From Bog-473 sp963777485 (GTDB lineage: Bacteria > Actinomycetota > Acidimicrobiia > Acidimicrobiales > RAAP-2): 64,000 nucleotides of DNA. The notes under the pieces were generated by a model that made no database searches, was not told the origin of the DNA, and worked only from the letters and a program-made list of their open reading frames with translations. The stretch's first letter is position 1; each line of letters opens with the position of its first letter. Location: NCBI GenBank assembly GCA_963777485.1, contig CAVZQP010000001.1, forward strand, positions 434,001 to 498,000, in the 5' to 3' direction. Shown here one piece after another: positions 28,957 through 37,762 of this stretch. The position numbers were made by a program, and so were the translations under genes.

Positions 28957-29960
28957 ATGGGCACCGCAGCAACCGACCGGGTCCGACGACGGACCCACCT
29001 CGGAGTCGACGCCGACGGCCAGCTGACCCAGTGGCCGCGATGGCTCCTCGCCGTCTGGATCGTTCTGCTCGCCCTTGTCGCGGTCGAGGCGATCGACGAA
29101 TTGGGTTGGATCGGGACGGCCGTCGTCCTTCTATGAGATATGGATCCACGACGCGGTGATCCTGGCGGCAGCCGGCCTCGTTTTCGCCCGCGCCGCGCTG
29201 GAGCCCGTCGCTCGTGCCGCGTGGCTGTGTTTCGGGCTGGCAATGGCCCTGTGGTGTGTCGGCACCATCGGATGGGACGTGGTCTACGGGGGCAACGCCA
29301 ACCCGCCCTATCCGACATTCGCCGACGTCTTGTGGCTGCTCTGGTACCCGTTCATGGTTGCCGGGATGGTGATCCTCGTGCGGGTCCGCTTCAAGAACTT
29401 CGAGTTGCTCCGCTGGATGGACGGCATCGTCGTCATCCTGCTGGTCCTGGTTGCAGGATTCGGCCTCGTGGTCCAGCCGTTGGCGAACGAGACGACCCAT
29501 TCGTGGGTGGCCACGGCAGTCGACTTCGCCTATCCCATCCTTGACGTCGTGCTCATCGGCGCGCTCCTCGGTATCTACGGGCTTCTCAGCTGGCGCCCCG
29601 ACGCCATGTGGGTCTTCATCGGTCTGGGGGTGCTTGCCACCGCCTGTGCCGATGCCGCGTTCGCCGTTCAGCAGGCCCGCGGCGTCGCCGAGAACGGCTA
29701 CGACTTCGTCTGGACCCTTGGTGCGCTCTTGATCGCCTATGCCGCGTGGGTGCACAGTCCGACCGTCCACGACGACGACCGGCAGGCGACAGGCATGCGG
29801 GCCATTGCGCTGGCCCTCATTGCCCAGGCAGTGGCCATCGCGATCCAGATCACTGCCCTCTTCGAGAGTCTCGGGAAAAGCGAGCGGATCGTTACGGCGC
29901 TGGTGCTGGTGATCGCCTCGATCCAGATCATTTTGAGCCGGCCGAAAGGCGAAACGTCCG
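28957..29960 (+). pseudogene. Broken membrane-sensor protein of the GGDEF/EAL type
   Basis: From ATG 28957 the frame reads a first transmembrane helix (WPRWLLAVWIVLLALVAVEA) and stops at 29136. One base further on, the +1 frame continues FYEIWIHDAVILAAAGLV and seven more helices, including YPTFADVLWLLWYPFMVAGM. This is the N-terminal membrane domain found on actinobacterial GGDEF-EAL proteins. The break lies near 29120-29135 and corresponds to one extra base. The expected GGDEF/EAL part after about 29950 is absent. It is either a true remnant, or a sequence error plus a natural truncation. Confidence 0.65.
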
Positions 29961-30185
29961 CAAAGATGCCCGAGTCGCAGCCTTCGGGCGAGCGGTCAGG
30001 CGACCCTGACCATGCTGGCGGGGCACGCGGCATGGCCTCTTTGATCGGGCAGCTCTGCGGAGCCGTAGGCGGCGATTGGCACCGGACGCACCGATTCTGG
30101 GCTCGTCCGACTGGCTCCTACCCCTCGGCTACCTCATCGCCGCCAACGGCGCGAGGCGCGAGCACCCCGGTGCTGGACTGGCGCC

Positions 30186-30701
30186 ATGCTCGAGACACCA
30201 GAGGAATTGGATCGCCTGCAGAGCCTGCTCGACGCCTCGATGGCGGGTGCCGGGCCGCACCTGCGCGACATCATCAGCGACGAGCGGCGGCTCGACGCCC
30301 GCCAGCTCACGGAACGGCTGCACGGGTTGTGCCTGCTCGTGCTCGCCACGGCGACGGCGGACGGCCGGCCGCTGGCGGGGCCCGTCGACGGCTACTTCCT
30401 CCACGGCACGTTCTGGTTCAGCTCGGGGACCCGGTCGGTGCGCATGCGCCACCTGGCGTTACGGCCCGCGGTGAGTGCGACGTATCTCCCGGGCGAAGAG
30501 CTCGCGGTGACGGTGCACGGGCGGGTGGAGCGGCTCCTGCCGATGGGCGACCCGGCGGCCGCCGAGCTGCGGCAAGCGATGCTCGACGAGTACCTCCCGA
30601 AGCAAGGGCCAGCCTTCGAAGAGTGGCTCAACGACGCAGACGCGATCGGGGCGCGGATCGTGCCGGAGAAGATGTTCACCTTCCAGATGGCTGCCGCCTA
30701 G
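30186..30701 (+). CDS. Pyridoxamine 5'-phosphate oxidase-like (split-barrel) protein
   Basis: 171 residues from ATG 30186. LVLATATADGRPLAGPVDGY near 50-69 and the following FSSGTRSVRMRHLALRPAVS match the split-barrel flavin-binding fold. The first 40 residues are helical. Some actinobacterial relatives use F420 rather than FMN; the cofactor cannot be decided here. It is convergent with rpsT, with a 27-base gap. Confidence 0.8.
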   Translation: MLETPEELDRLQSLLDASMAGAGPHLRDIISDERRLDARQLTERLHGLCLLVLATATADGRPLAGPVDGYFLHGTFWFSSGTRSVRMRHLALRPAVSATYLPGEELAVTVHGRVERLLPMGDPAAAELRQAMLDEYLPKQGPAFEEWLNDADAIGARIVPEKMFTFQMAAA

Positions 30702-30728
30702 CCGCGACGGGCGCGGCCGGCGAGGTCG

Positions 30729-30999
30729 CTACTCGGCGCCCTCGATCGCGGCGATCCGCCGCACCAGCCGGGACTTGTGGTTCGCCGCCGTGTTCTTGTG
30801 GATCACGCCCTGGGCCGCCGCCTTGTCGATCCGCTTCACGGCCAGGCGCAGCAGCTCCGCACTGTCCTCGGCACCGCGTCTCCGCGGCGGTCAGGGCCGA
30901 CTTGCCGCGCGTGCGCATCTCGGCCCGGACCGACTTGTTGCGCAGGCGGCGCTTCTCGTTCTGGCGGTTCCGCTTGATCTGGCTCTTGATGTTGGCCAC
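30729..30999 (-). pseudogene. rpsT: 30S ribosomal protein S20, frame broken by one base
   Basis: From GTG 30999 the frame reads a standard S20 start (ANIKSQIKRNRQNEKRRLRN). It is intact to TAAETR, then goes off frame. The next frame continues AEDSAELLRLAVKRIDKAAA and ends IEGAE at TAG 30729-30731. The span is 271 bases, that is 90 codons plus one extra base, located near 30870-30888. S20 is highly conserved, so a sequencing or assembly error is the most likely cause; a programmed shift or true loss cannot be ruled out. GAGGA 10 bases before the start is the ribosome binding site. Confidence 0.85.
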
Positions 31000-31164
31000 G
31001 TGAAGAAATCCTCGGGTTTTCGAAAGGGTCCGGCGGCAGGGTGTGAGCCCACCGGAACGGAGAGACAACTGTAGCAGGTGGCGGCCGCCATCCGGCAGGC
31101 GGAAGACGGCATCGGGGCGAACAAGTTCCCAGGCCAGGCGACCGGGAACGGGGGGCGAGGCCGG

Positions 31165-31170
31165 TACGAT
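31165..31170 (+). promoter_or_regulatory. -10 box TACGAT for lepA
   Basis: TACGAT, nine bases, then GTG 31180. It decides the start against an in-frame codon at 31078. Confidence 0.45.
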
Positions 31171-31179
31171 CGACAGACC

Positions 31180-32997
31180 GTGCCGCCTCCCGCCAACGAC
31201 CGTGGACCCGTTGCGGTCGAGCGCATCCGCAACTTCTCCATCATCAGCCACGTCGACCACGGCAAGTCGACGCTCTCGGATCGCATCCTCGAGATGACCG
31301 GCGCCGTCGACCCCAGGCTGATGCGGGAACAGTACCTCGACTCCATGGACATCGAGCGGGAGCGGGGCATCACCATCAAGGCGCAGAACGTCCGGGTCAT
31401 GCACGCCGGCCATGTCCTGCACCTGATCGACACCCCCGGGCACGTCGACTTCGGCTACGAGGTGTCCCGCTCGCTGGCGGCGTGCGAGGGGGCGGTGCTG
31501 CTGGTGGACGCGAGCCAGGGGATCCAGGCGCAGACGCTCGCCAACGCCTACCAGGCCGTCGAGCACGACCTCGAGATCGTCCCGGTGCTCAACAAGATCG
31601 ACCTGCCGGCGGCCGACCCGGTGCGCTGCGCACTCGAGATCGAGCACGTGTTGGGGCTGCCGGCCGAGTCGATCCTGGAGATCTCGGCGAAGACGGGGTC
31701 GGGGGTACGCGAACTGCTCGATGCGATCATCGCCCGGATCCCGCCGCCGGTCGGGGACGCGTCGGCGCCGCTGCGGGCGCTCATCTTCGACTCCTCCTAC
31801 GACCAGTACCGGGGTGTCGTCAGCTCCATCCGCGTGGTGGACGGGACGCTGCGGTCGGGGGAGCGGCTGCGCTTCATGCAGGCCGGTGCGGTGCACGACG
31901 TGGAGGAGATCGGGGCGCGGACGCCCGACGCCGAGCCCGAGAAGGAACTGGGGCCCGGTGAGGTCGGGTACCTGATCGCGGGGATCAAGCAGGTGGGCGA
32001 GGCGCGCTCGGGCGAGACCGTGACGACGGCGGTCCACGGCGCGGCGGAGGCGTTGGCCGGCTACCAGGACCCCAAGCCGATGGTGTTCTGCGGTCTGTAC
32101 CCCGTCGACGGCGACGAGCTGCCTGACCTGCGTGACGCGTTGGACAAGTTGAAGCTGAACGATGCGTCGTTCACGTTCGAGCCCGAGACGTCGCATGCGT
32201 TGGGCATCGGGTTCCGCTGCGGGTTCCTGGGGCTGCTGCACATGGAGATCGTGCGGGAGCGGCTGGAGCGCGAGTTCGACCTGTCGCTGATCGCCACCGC
32301 GCCGTCGGTGGCCTACCGGGCGTTCCTGACGGACGGCGGGGAAGTGGACGTCGACAACCCGACGGAGCTGCCGGACGCGACCCGGCTCGACCACATCGAC
32401 GAGCCGATGCTCTCGGCGACGATCATCACACCGAGCGAGTACACGGGCACCGTGATGGAGCTGTGCCAGTCGCGGCGGGCGGAGATGACCCGGATGGAGT
32501 ACCTGTCCCCCGAGCGGGTCGAGCTCGTCTACTCGTTGCCGCTGGCCGAGGTCGTGATCGACTTCTTCGACCAGCTGAAGTCGCGCACGAAGGGGTACGC
32601 GTCGCTGGACTACGAGCCGGCGGGGTACGCCACGGCCAATTTGGTGCGGGTCGACATCCTGATCAACCAGACCCCCGTCGACGCGTTCTCGACCATCGTG
32701 TACCGCGGGTCGGCCGAGGTCTACGGGCGCAAGATGGCCGAGAAACTGCGCGAGCTGATCCCGCGGCAGTTGTTCGACGTGCCGATCCAGGCCGCCATCG
32801 GCGGGCGCATCGTGGCCCGCGAGACGGTGAAGGCGAAGCGCAAGGACGTGTTGGCCAAGTGCTACGGCGGCGACATCACGCGCAAGCGCAAGCTCCTCGA
32901 GAAGCAGAAAGAGGGCAAGAAGCGCATGAAGAACATCGGTCGGGTCGAGGTGCCGCAGGAGGCGTTCATCTCGGCGTTGCGGTTGGGGGACGACTGA
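31180..32997 (+). CDS. lepA: Elongation factor 4 (LepA)
   Basis: 605 residues from GTG 31180, the normal LepA length. This ribosome-bound GTPase back-translocates or reactivates stalled ribosomes. G1 is [10 protein letters not shown] near 22-31, G2 is RERGITI near 61-67, G3 is [11 protein letters not shown] near 84-94, and G4 is NKIDLPAAD near 138-146. The LepA C-terminal domain ends with the basic segment [19 protein letters not shown]. It is head to head with rpsT, and the region between is only 180 bases. Confidence 0.96.
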   Translation: MPPPANDRGPVAVERIRNFSIISHVDHGKSTLSDRILEMTGAVDPRLMREQYLDSMDIERERGITIKAQNVRVMHAGHVLHLIDTPGHVDFGYEVSRSLAACEGAVLLVDASQGIQAQTLANAYQAVEHDLEIVPVLNKIDLPAADPVRCALEIEHVLGLPAESILEISAKTGSGVRELLDAIIARIPPPVGDASAPLRALIFDSSYDQYRGVVSSIRVVDGTLRSGERLRFMQAGAVHDVEEIGARTPDAEPEKELGPGEVGYLIAGIKQVGEARSGETVTTAVHGAAEALAGYQDPKPMVFCGLYPVDGDELPDLRDALDKLKLNDASFTFEPETSHALGIGFRCGFLGLLHMEIVRERLEREFDLSLIATAPSVAYRAFLTDGGEVDVDNPTELPDATRLDHIDEPMLSATIITPSEYTGTVMELCQSRRAEMTRMEYLSPERVELVYSLPLAEVVIDFFDQLKSRTKGYASLDYEPAGYATANLVRVDILINQTPVDAFSTIVYRGSAEVYGRKMAEKLRELIPRQLFDVPIQAAIGGRIVARETVKAKRKDVLAKCYGGDITRKRKLLEKQKEGKKRMKNIGRVEVPQEAFISALRLGDD

Positions 32998-33126
32998 GCG
33001 GTCCCCCTCGGGGAAGGGCGGGCACAGGGTCGGGTGCTCGCCGCCTCGGGTGCTTCGCCTGGACACGAGGCCGGAGTTTCTCTGCTGCTTGCGTAAACGC
33101 CGTTTTCTTCTCACTTCTCGTTCAAT

Positions 33127-33181
33127 GAGCAGACCGTCCTGCGCAGTTTGTCCGATCGAGCACACCGTCCTGCTCACTTTG
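33127..33181 (+). repeat. Two 24-base direct repeats spaced 31 bases
   Basis: The copies start at 33127 and 33158 and agree at 21 of 24 positions, sharing GAGCA, ACCGTCCTGC and TTTG. A third, inverted partial match (GAGCAGGAC) is at 33190-33198. The 31-base period is close to three helical turns. Confidence 0.75.
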
Positions 33182-33327
33182 GAAGGCATGAGCAGGACCT
33201 CGCGTAGGGCCGAAGGGAGCCATCGACGGGCCCGGGTCGCTGGAGCCTTCGTCAGAGGACGCCAGCGCCGTTGCCATCGGACCAGGTCGTCGCATCCCAG
33301 GTGGGGCGGCGCGCCCGGGGGCGGGCG

Positions 33328-33356
33328 CCTGGCACTCGGTAAACTTGAGTGCCAGG
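33328..33356. promoter_or_regulatory. CIRCE operator (HrcA binding site)
   Basis: CCTGGCACTC (33328-33337), nine bases, then GAGTGCCAGG (33347-33356): a perfect 10-bp inverted repeat. The classical CIRCE is TTAGCACTC-N9-GAGTGCTAA, so the core and spacing are exact and only the outer bases differ. TAAACT at 33340-33345 in the spacer is a plausible -10 box, so HrcA binding would block its own promoter. Confidence 0.9.
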
Positions 33357-33363
33357 CCCACAG

Positions 33364-34434
33364 ATGACTCCCACCACCGACTCCACCTCGCCTCTCGAAG
33401 ACCTCGGGGACTCCGAGCTCAACGTCCGGCGCGCCGCCATTTTGGAGGCGGTGGTCAGCCAGTACATCGGGACGGCCGAGCCGGTCGGCTCCTCGCACGT
33501 CGCCAATGCACCGGGGGTGCAGGTGTCCTCGGCCACGGTGCGCTCCGAGATGGTCGCGTTGGAGCGGGAGGGCTTTCTGGTCCAGCCCCATACGAGCGCC
33601 GGCCGAATCCCGACCGACAAGGGTTACCGGTTCTTCGTCGATCACCTGACGACGCCCGGTGTGCTCGGTCCGGTGCAACGCCGCCAGGTGTCGCGTTTCT
33701 TCGACCAGGTGCACGGCGAGATCGAGACGGTGCTCGAGCGGGCCAGCGGCCTGCTCTCCGAGCTCACGTCCTACGCCGCGGTCGTGGTCGGCCCCTCGCA
33801 CGAGACGTCCACGATCCGCTCGGTCCAGCTGGTGGGGCTCTCACCGCTGCACGCGCTGGTGGTCGTCGTGCTCTCCGACGGCGCCGTCGAGAAGCGCACG
33901 ATCGACCTCGACGGCGAAGTCTCCGAGGACGTTCTGGCGACCACGGGCGCCTTCCTCTCGGCCCACCTGGTGGGGCGGACCATGGCGGGGCCCTGGACGG
34001 CGCCCGCCAGTGGGACGCGGGCGGTCGACGGCCTCGTGACCGCGGCGCTGGGCGCCCTCGACTCCATGGGTGGCGACATCGAATCCGACCAGGTGTTCGT
34101 GGGCGGCCCCGCCCGCCTGGCCGAGTCGTTCGAGGCGGTCGAGACGGTGCGCTCGGTGCTGAGCATCTTGGAACAGCAGTTGGTGGTGGTATCGCTCCTG
34201 CGTGACGTCCTCGACAGCGGGCTGTCGGTGGCCATCGGCACCGAGCACGGCTTCGAGCCGCTGTCCTCGTGCGCCGTCGTCGTCGCGCCGGTGACGGTCG
34301 ACGGCCAGGACCTCGGCGCGGTCGGCCTGCTGGGCCCGACCCGGATGGACTACCCGCGCACCATGGCGGCCGCCCACGTCGTGGGCGAGCGGTTGGGTGA
34401 GCGGCTGGCGGGGGGCCACGATGGCCGTCACTGA
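33364..34434 (+). CDS. hrcA: Heat-inducible transcriptional repressor HrcA
   Basis: 356 residues from ATG 33364. It represses chaperone genes through CIRCE; GroEL helps it fold. The N-terminal winged helix (RRAAILEAVVSQYIGTAEPV, SSATVRSEMVALEREGFL) and the HTSAGRIPTDKGYRFFVD block near 77-95 are diagnostic. The CIRCE lies just upstream, so it is autoregulated. The ORF overlaps dnaJ by 14 bases. Confidence 0.95.
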   Translation: MTPTTDSTSPLEDLGDSELNVRRAAILEAVVSQYIGTAEPVGSSHVANAPGVQVSSATVRSEMVALEREGFLVQPHTSAGRIPTDKGYRFFVDHLTTPGVLGPVQRRQVSRFFDQVHGEIETVLERASGLLSELTSYAAVVVGPSHETSTIRSVQLVGLSPLHALVVVVLSDGAVEKRTIDLDGEVSEDVLATTGAFLSAHLVGRTMAGPWTAPASGTRAVDGLVTAALGALDSMGGDIESDQVFVGGPARLAESFEAVETVRSVLSILEQQLVVVSLLRDVLDSGLSVAIGTEHGFEPLSSCAVVVAPVTVDGQDLGAVGLLGPTRMDYPRTMAAAHVVGERLGERLAGGHDGRH

Positions 34435-35563
34435 CGGGTTGGGCGACCTCTACGAGTTGCTCGGCGTCCGGCCCGACGCGAGCGACGAAGAGATCAAGCG
34501 CGCCTATCGGGCGCGCGCCCGCGAGCTGCACCCGGACACCAACCACGGCGATCCCGAGGCCGAGGCACGCTTCAAGCAGGTGACCGTCGCGTACGAGGTG
34601 CTGCGCGACCCGGAGCGCCGCGCCAGCTACGACCGCTACGGACCCGAGGGCGTCTTCGGGACGCAGGCCGGCGGCATGGGCGGGTTCAATTTCGAGGGCG
34701 GCCTCGGCGACATCTTCGAGGCGTTCTTCGGCCAGATGCCGGGGCAACCCAACCGGAGGCGCGGCCCGGCATCCGGCGCCGACGCGGAGGTCAGGCTCGA
34801 CCTGCAGTTCGCGGAAGCCGTGTTCGGCTCCAAGAAGGACATCTCGGTGCGCCTGCCTTCGACGTGCACCAGTTGCGCCGGGCGGGGCACGGCGCCGGAC
34901 ACCGAGCCCGAGACGTGCACCGACTGCCAGGGCACGGGAGAGCTCCGGCGCGTCCGCCAGTCACTGCTGGGGCAGGTCGTGACGAGCGTGGCCTGCGCGC
35001 GGTGCGCGGGCACCGGCGACATGATCCCGCACCCGTGCCCGGACTGCCGCGGCGAGGGACGCCGGATGGAGCAGAACACGTTCACCGTCGAGGTGCCCGC
35101 CGGCGTCGAGCACGGCTCCACGCTCCGGCTGGCCGAACGCGGCGCCGCGGGGCAGCGGGGCGCCCCGAACGGGTCGCTGTTCGTCCACTTGGCCGTGCAT
35201 CCCGACCCGCGTTTCGAGCGTCAGGGCGAACACCTCAACACGACCCTGACCGTGAGCCTGGCGCAGGCCGCGCTCGGCGTCGAGACCGAGGTCGAGTCGC
35301 TCGACGGCCCCCAGCGCGTGACTGTGGCGCCCGGCACCCAGAACGGGCACGTCGAGCGCATCCGCGGCCTGGGCGTGCCGCATCTGCGGGGCCGCGGCCG
35401 CGGCGACCTCTTCGTCCACCTGCTGGTGGCGACGCCGACGAACCTGACGCCCGAACAGGACGAGCTCCTCCGCCAGTACGCCGCCTCGCGCGGCGAGGAC
35501 GTTGCCGCGCCGGGTGCGAGCGGAGACGGCGTGTTCTCGCGCCTGCGGTCCGCTTTTGGCTGA
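34421..35563 (+). CDS. dnaJ: Chaperone DnaJ
   Basis: 380 residues from ATG 34421 inside the end of hrcA. The J domain spans residues 1-75 with the HPD triad in ELHPDTNHG near 35-43. A Gly/Phe-rich linker follows (GTQAGGMGGFNFEGGLGD). Four zinc-binding CxxCxGxG repeats occur: CTSCAGRG, CTDCQGTG, CARCAGTG and CPDCRGEG. It stimulates DnaK ATPase; co-expression with hrcA puts it under CIRCE control. Confidence 0.96.
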   Translation: MAVTDGLGDLYELLGVRPDASDEEIKRAYRARARELHPDTNHGDPEAEARFKQVTVAYEVLRDPERRASYDRYGPEGVFGTQAGGMGGFNFEGGLGDIFEAFFGQMPGQPNRRRGPASGADAEVRLDLQFAEAVFGSKKDISVRLPSTCTSCAGRGTAPDTEPETCTDCQGTGELRRVRQSLLGQVVTSVACARCAGTGDMIPHPCPDCRGEGRRMEQNTFTVEVPAGVEHGSTLRLAERGAAGQRGAPNGSLFVHLAVHPDPRFERQGEHLNTTLTVSLAQAALGVETEVESLDGPQRVTVAPGTQNGHVERIRGLGVPHLRGRGRGDLFVHLLVATPTNLTPEQDELLRQYAASRGEDVAAPGASGDGVFSRLRSAFG

Positions 35564-36344
35564 CGGCGGTCCTACCGGCCCCGCGTACGCCGCGATCACC
35601 GTGCGGGCCTCGGCGGCGGCCCAGGTGTTCGTGGACGACCCTGGCGCACCGTTGCTGGCCGAGGACGACGCACACCATCTCGGCCGTGTGCTCCGGCTGC
35701 GTGCGGGTGAAGAGGTCGTCGCGTCCGACGGCCGCGGGCACTGGGCCCGCACGAAGTGGCGGGACGGCGGTTCGCTCGAGCGCGTGCGCGACGCGGCGGG
35801 CGTGGGCGGCGACGGCTCGGTCCAGTCGGAAGCGGCCGCCGTGCCGGCGCTCACCGTCGCCTTCGCACCGGTCAAGGGAGAGCGCCCCGAGTGGGTCGTC
35901 CAGAAGCTGACGGAGCTCGGCATCGACCGCATCGTGCCGCTGCTCAGCGAGCGCAGCGTGGTCCGCTGGAGCGGGGCGCGGGGCAAGACGACGGTCGAGA
36001 AGCTGCGGCGAGTGGCGCGCGAAGCGGCGGCGCAGTGCCGGCGCGTGTGGTTGCCGGAGGTCACCGACACCGTGCGCTTCGGGGACCTGGCGAGCCTGGG
36101 CGGCGAGGGCGAGGTCGTCCTCGCCCAGCTGAGCGGCGACCGGCCGAGCGTGCGCCAGCGCGTCGTGGCGGTGGGGCCCGAAGGCGGCTGGAGCACCGAC
36201 GAGCTGGCCTCCGGCCTGCCCACCGTCGGCTTCGGCCTCAGCGTCCTGCGGGCCGAGACGGCCGCGGTCACCGCCGGCGCGCTGTTGGCCTCACTGAGGA
36301 CGGGCACGGTGGCGGCCGCGGACGAGGCGGTGGGGCGGCCCTGA
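35556..36344 (+). CDS. rsmE: 16S rRNA m3U1498 methyltransferase RsmE
   Basis: 262 residues from TTG 35556, which overlaps the dnaJ stop; a GTG about 45 bases later is an alternative. It methylates U1498 in 16S rRNA. The N-terminal PUA-like part contains HHLGRVLRLRAGEEVVASDG. The SPOUT knot motifs are VAVGPEGGWSTDEL near 203-216 and LSVLRAETAAVTAGALLASL near 225-244. The start codon and overlap indicate translational coupling. Confidence 0.9.
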   Translation: MADGGPTGPAYAAITVRASAAAQVFVDDPGAPLLAEDDAHHLGRVLRLRAGEEVVASDGRGHWARTKWRDGGSLERVRDAAGVGGDGSVQSEAAAVPALTVAFAPVKGERPEWVVQKLTELGIDRIVPLLSERSVVRWSGARGKTTVEKLRRVAREAAAQCRRVWLPEVTDTVRFGDLASLGGEGEVVLAQLSGDRPSVRQRVVAVGPEGGWSTDELASGLPTVGFGLSVLRAETAAVTAGALLASLRTGTVAAADEAVGRP

Positions 36345-36381
36345 TGGAGCCACATGGTCACGGGGGCGACCCGGCGCCCGG

Positions 36382-36387
36382 TATGTT
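36382..36387 (+). promoter_or_regulatory. -10 box TATGTT before a hinT leader mini-ORF
   Basis: TATGTT, seven bases, then GTG 36395. The GTG opens a 13-codon frame that ends at hinT. Confidence 0.45.
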
Positions 36388-36394
36388 CGCGCGA

Positions 36395-36436
36395 GTGATC
36401 GAGCCAGAGGAGAGGGAGCGCGTCGCCGGCGCATGA
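36395..36436 (+). CDS. Leader mini-ORF coupled to hinT
   Basis: GTG, then IEPEERERVAGA and a stop; the TGA overlaps the hinT ATG as ATGA. Seven bases after a -10 box, it fits a leaderless start. No good ribosome binding site sits before hinT itself, so ribosomes ending here may start hinT. The peptide is acidic and unlikely to act alone. This is inference from layout. Confidence 0.4.
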   Translation: MIEPEERERVAGA

Positions 36437-36789
36437 CCGACTGCCTCTTCTGCAAGATCGTGGCGGGCGACATCCCCTCCGAGACGGTCCACGAGACCGA
36501 GACGACGGTCGCCTTCGACGACATCAACCCGGCGGCCCCCCTGCACGTGCTGGTCGTGCCGCGGCGCCATATCGAGGACGCGTCCGTCATCGCCGCCGAG
36601 GACGGCCCCGTGCTGGCCGACATGCTCATGACGGCGCGCGTGGTCGCCGACAAGGCGGGGGTGGCGACCCCGGACCGGGGCTACCGCCTCGTGTTCAACG
36701 TCGGCCCCGACGCCATGAACTCGGTGCCGCACCTGCACCTCCACGTCCTCGGGGGCGAACCGCTGAAGGGACACTTCATCAAGGGATGA
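36433..36789 (+). CDS. hinT: HIT-family nucleotide hydrolase (HinT-like)
   Basis: 118 residues from ATG 36433. CLFCKIVAGDIPSE at the N-terminus and HLHLHVLGG near 101-109 (the HxHxHxx triad) are diagnostic. HinT-type enzymes cleave nucleoside phosphoramidates and adenylates. It follows rsmE by 88 bases and precedes phoH by 7, in the conserved actinobacterial core order. Confidence 0.92.
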   Translation: MTDCLFCKIVAGDIPSETVHETETTVAFDDINPAAPLHVLVVPRRHIEDASVIAAEDGPVLADMLMTARVVADKAGVATPDRGYRLVFNVGPDAMNSVPHLHLHVLGGEPLKGHFIKG

Positions 36790-36796
36790 CCGCCGC

Positions 36797-37762
36797 GTGA
36801 CCACGACCCTGCGGGCCGAATGCTTCGTCCCCGGCAATCACCTCATGGCGGGGCTCCTGGGGACGCGCGACGAACACCTGCGCCAGATAGAGGAGGCCTT
36901 CCCCGACGAGCAGCTCATCGTCCAGGGCAACCGGATATCGGTGGAGGGGCCGGCAGCCGAGGTCGTGGTGCGCCTGTTCGAGGAGTTGATCCTGATGGTG
37001 CAGGCGGGCCGGGACATCGACTCGCCCACCCTGGGCCGCACGATCGACATGGTGCGCGAGGACATCCGCCCGAGCGAAGTCCTGCGCTCCGAGGTCGTGC
37101 GCGCCGCCGGCGGCAAGACGGTGCGCCCCAACACCGCCGGGCAGAAGCGCTACGTCGACGCCATCTCGCAGAACGTCATCACGTTCGGCATCGGCCCGGC
37201 CGGTACCGGTAAGTCCTACCTGGCCGTGGCCCAGGCCGTGCACGCCCTGCAGTCGCGCCAGGTCTCGCGCATCATCCTCACGCGGCCGGCGGTCGAGGCG
37301 GGGGAGCGGCTCGGCTTCCTGCCGGGTGACCTCATGGCGAAGGTCGACCCCTACCTGCGCCCGCTCTACGACGCGCTCTACGACCTGCTCGAGCCCGAGG
37401 GCGCGCAACGCCTGCTCGACCGCGGCACCATCGAGGTGGCACCGCTGGCCTTCATGCGCGGCCGGACACTGAACAGCTCGTTCATCATCCTCGACGAGGC
37501 GCAGAACACGACACCCGAGCAGATGAAGATGTTCCTGACCCGCATCGGCTTCGGGTCCAAGTGCGTCGTGACCGGCGACGTGACGCAGATCGACGTCCCC
37601 GGAAGTCGGTCGGGGTTGGTCGGCCTCGAACCCGTGCTGGGCGGGATCGACGACATCGCGTTCGTCCACCTGACCCGGCGCGACGTGATCCGGCACAAGA
37701 TCGTGGCCGACATCATCGACGCCTACGACACCGCGGAAGGGCGGACTGGTCACACCACGTGA
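36797..37762 (+). CDS. phoH: PhoH-like ATPase
   Basis: 321 residues from GTG 36797. Walker A is FGIGPAGTGKSYLAVAQ near 130-146 and Walker B is SSFIILDEAQNTTPEQMK near 230-247. In many bacteria PhoH is linked to YbeY and RNA metabolism. The stop overlaps the ybeY start (GTGA), supporting a shared operon and role. Confidence 0.93.
   Translation: MTTTLRAECFVPGNHLMAGLLGTRDEHLRQIEEAFPDEQLIVQGNRISVEGPAAEVVVRLFEELILMVQAGRDIDSPTLGRTIDMVREDIRPSEVLRSEVVRAAGGKTVRPNTAGQKRYVDAISQNVITFGIGPAGTGKSYLAVAQAVHALQSRQVSRIILTRPAVEAGERLGFLPGDLMAKVDPYLRPLYDALYDLLEPEGAQRLLDRGTIEVAPLAFMRGRTLNSSFIILDEAQNTTPEQMKMFLTRIGFGSKCVVTGDVTQIDVPGSRSGLVGLEPVLGGIDDIAFVHLTRRDVIRHKIVADIIDAYDTAEGRTGHTT

Larger units (their letters stand above)
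32998..33363. other. lepA-hrcA gap with tandem repeats and CIRCE
   Basis: No gene is supported here. In order it holds a small CCCC/GGGG hairpin right after lepA, a CT- and T-rich stretch near 33075-33120, two 24-base direct repeats, and the CIRCE operator with the hrcA promoter. Confidence 0.6.

Noticed and set aside
29960..31003. Continuation of the sensor reading frame through the PPOX gene
   Set aside because: After about 29950 the residues lose all similarity and run over a clear gene in another frame. It is GC-driven openness.
31078..31179. Upstream in-frame LepA start at 31078
   Set aside because: The extra 34 residues have no LepA similarity, and TACGAT with GTG 31180 gives a normal-length LepA.
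30676..33801. A minus-strand open frame of about 1040 codons over lepA
   Set aside because: It lies antisense to lepA. Its only real coding part is the N-terminal half of rpsT; the rest is GC-rich shadow.
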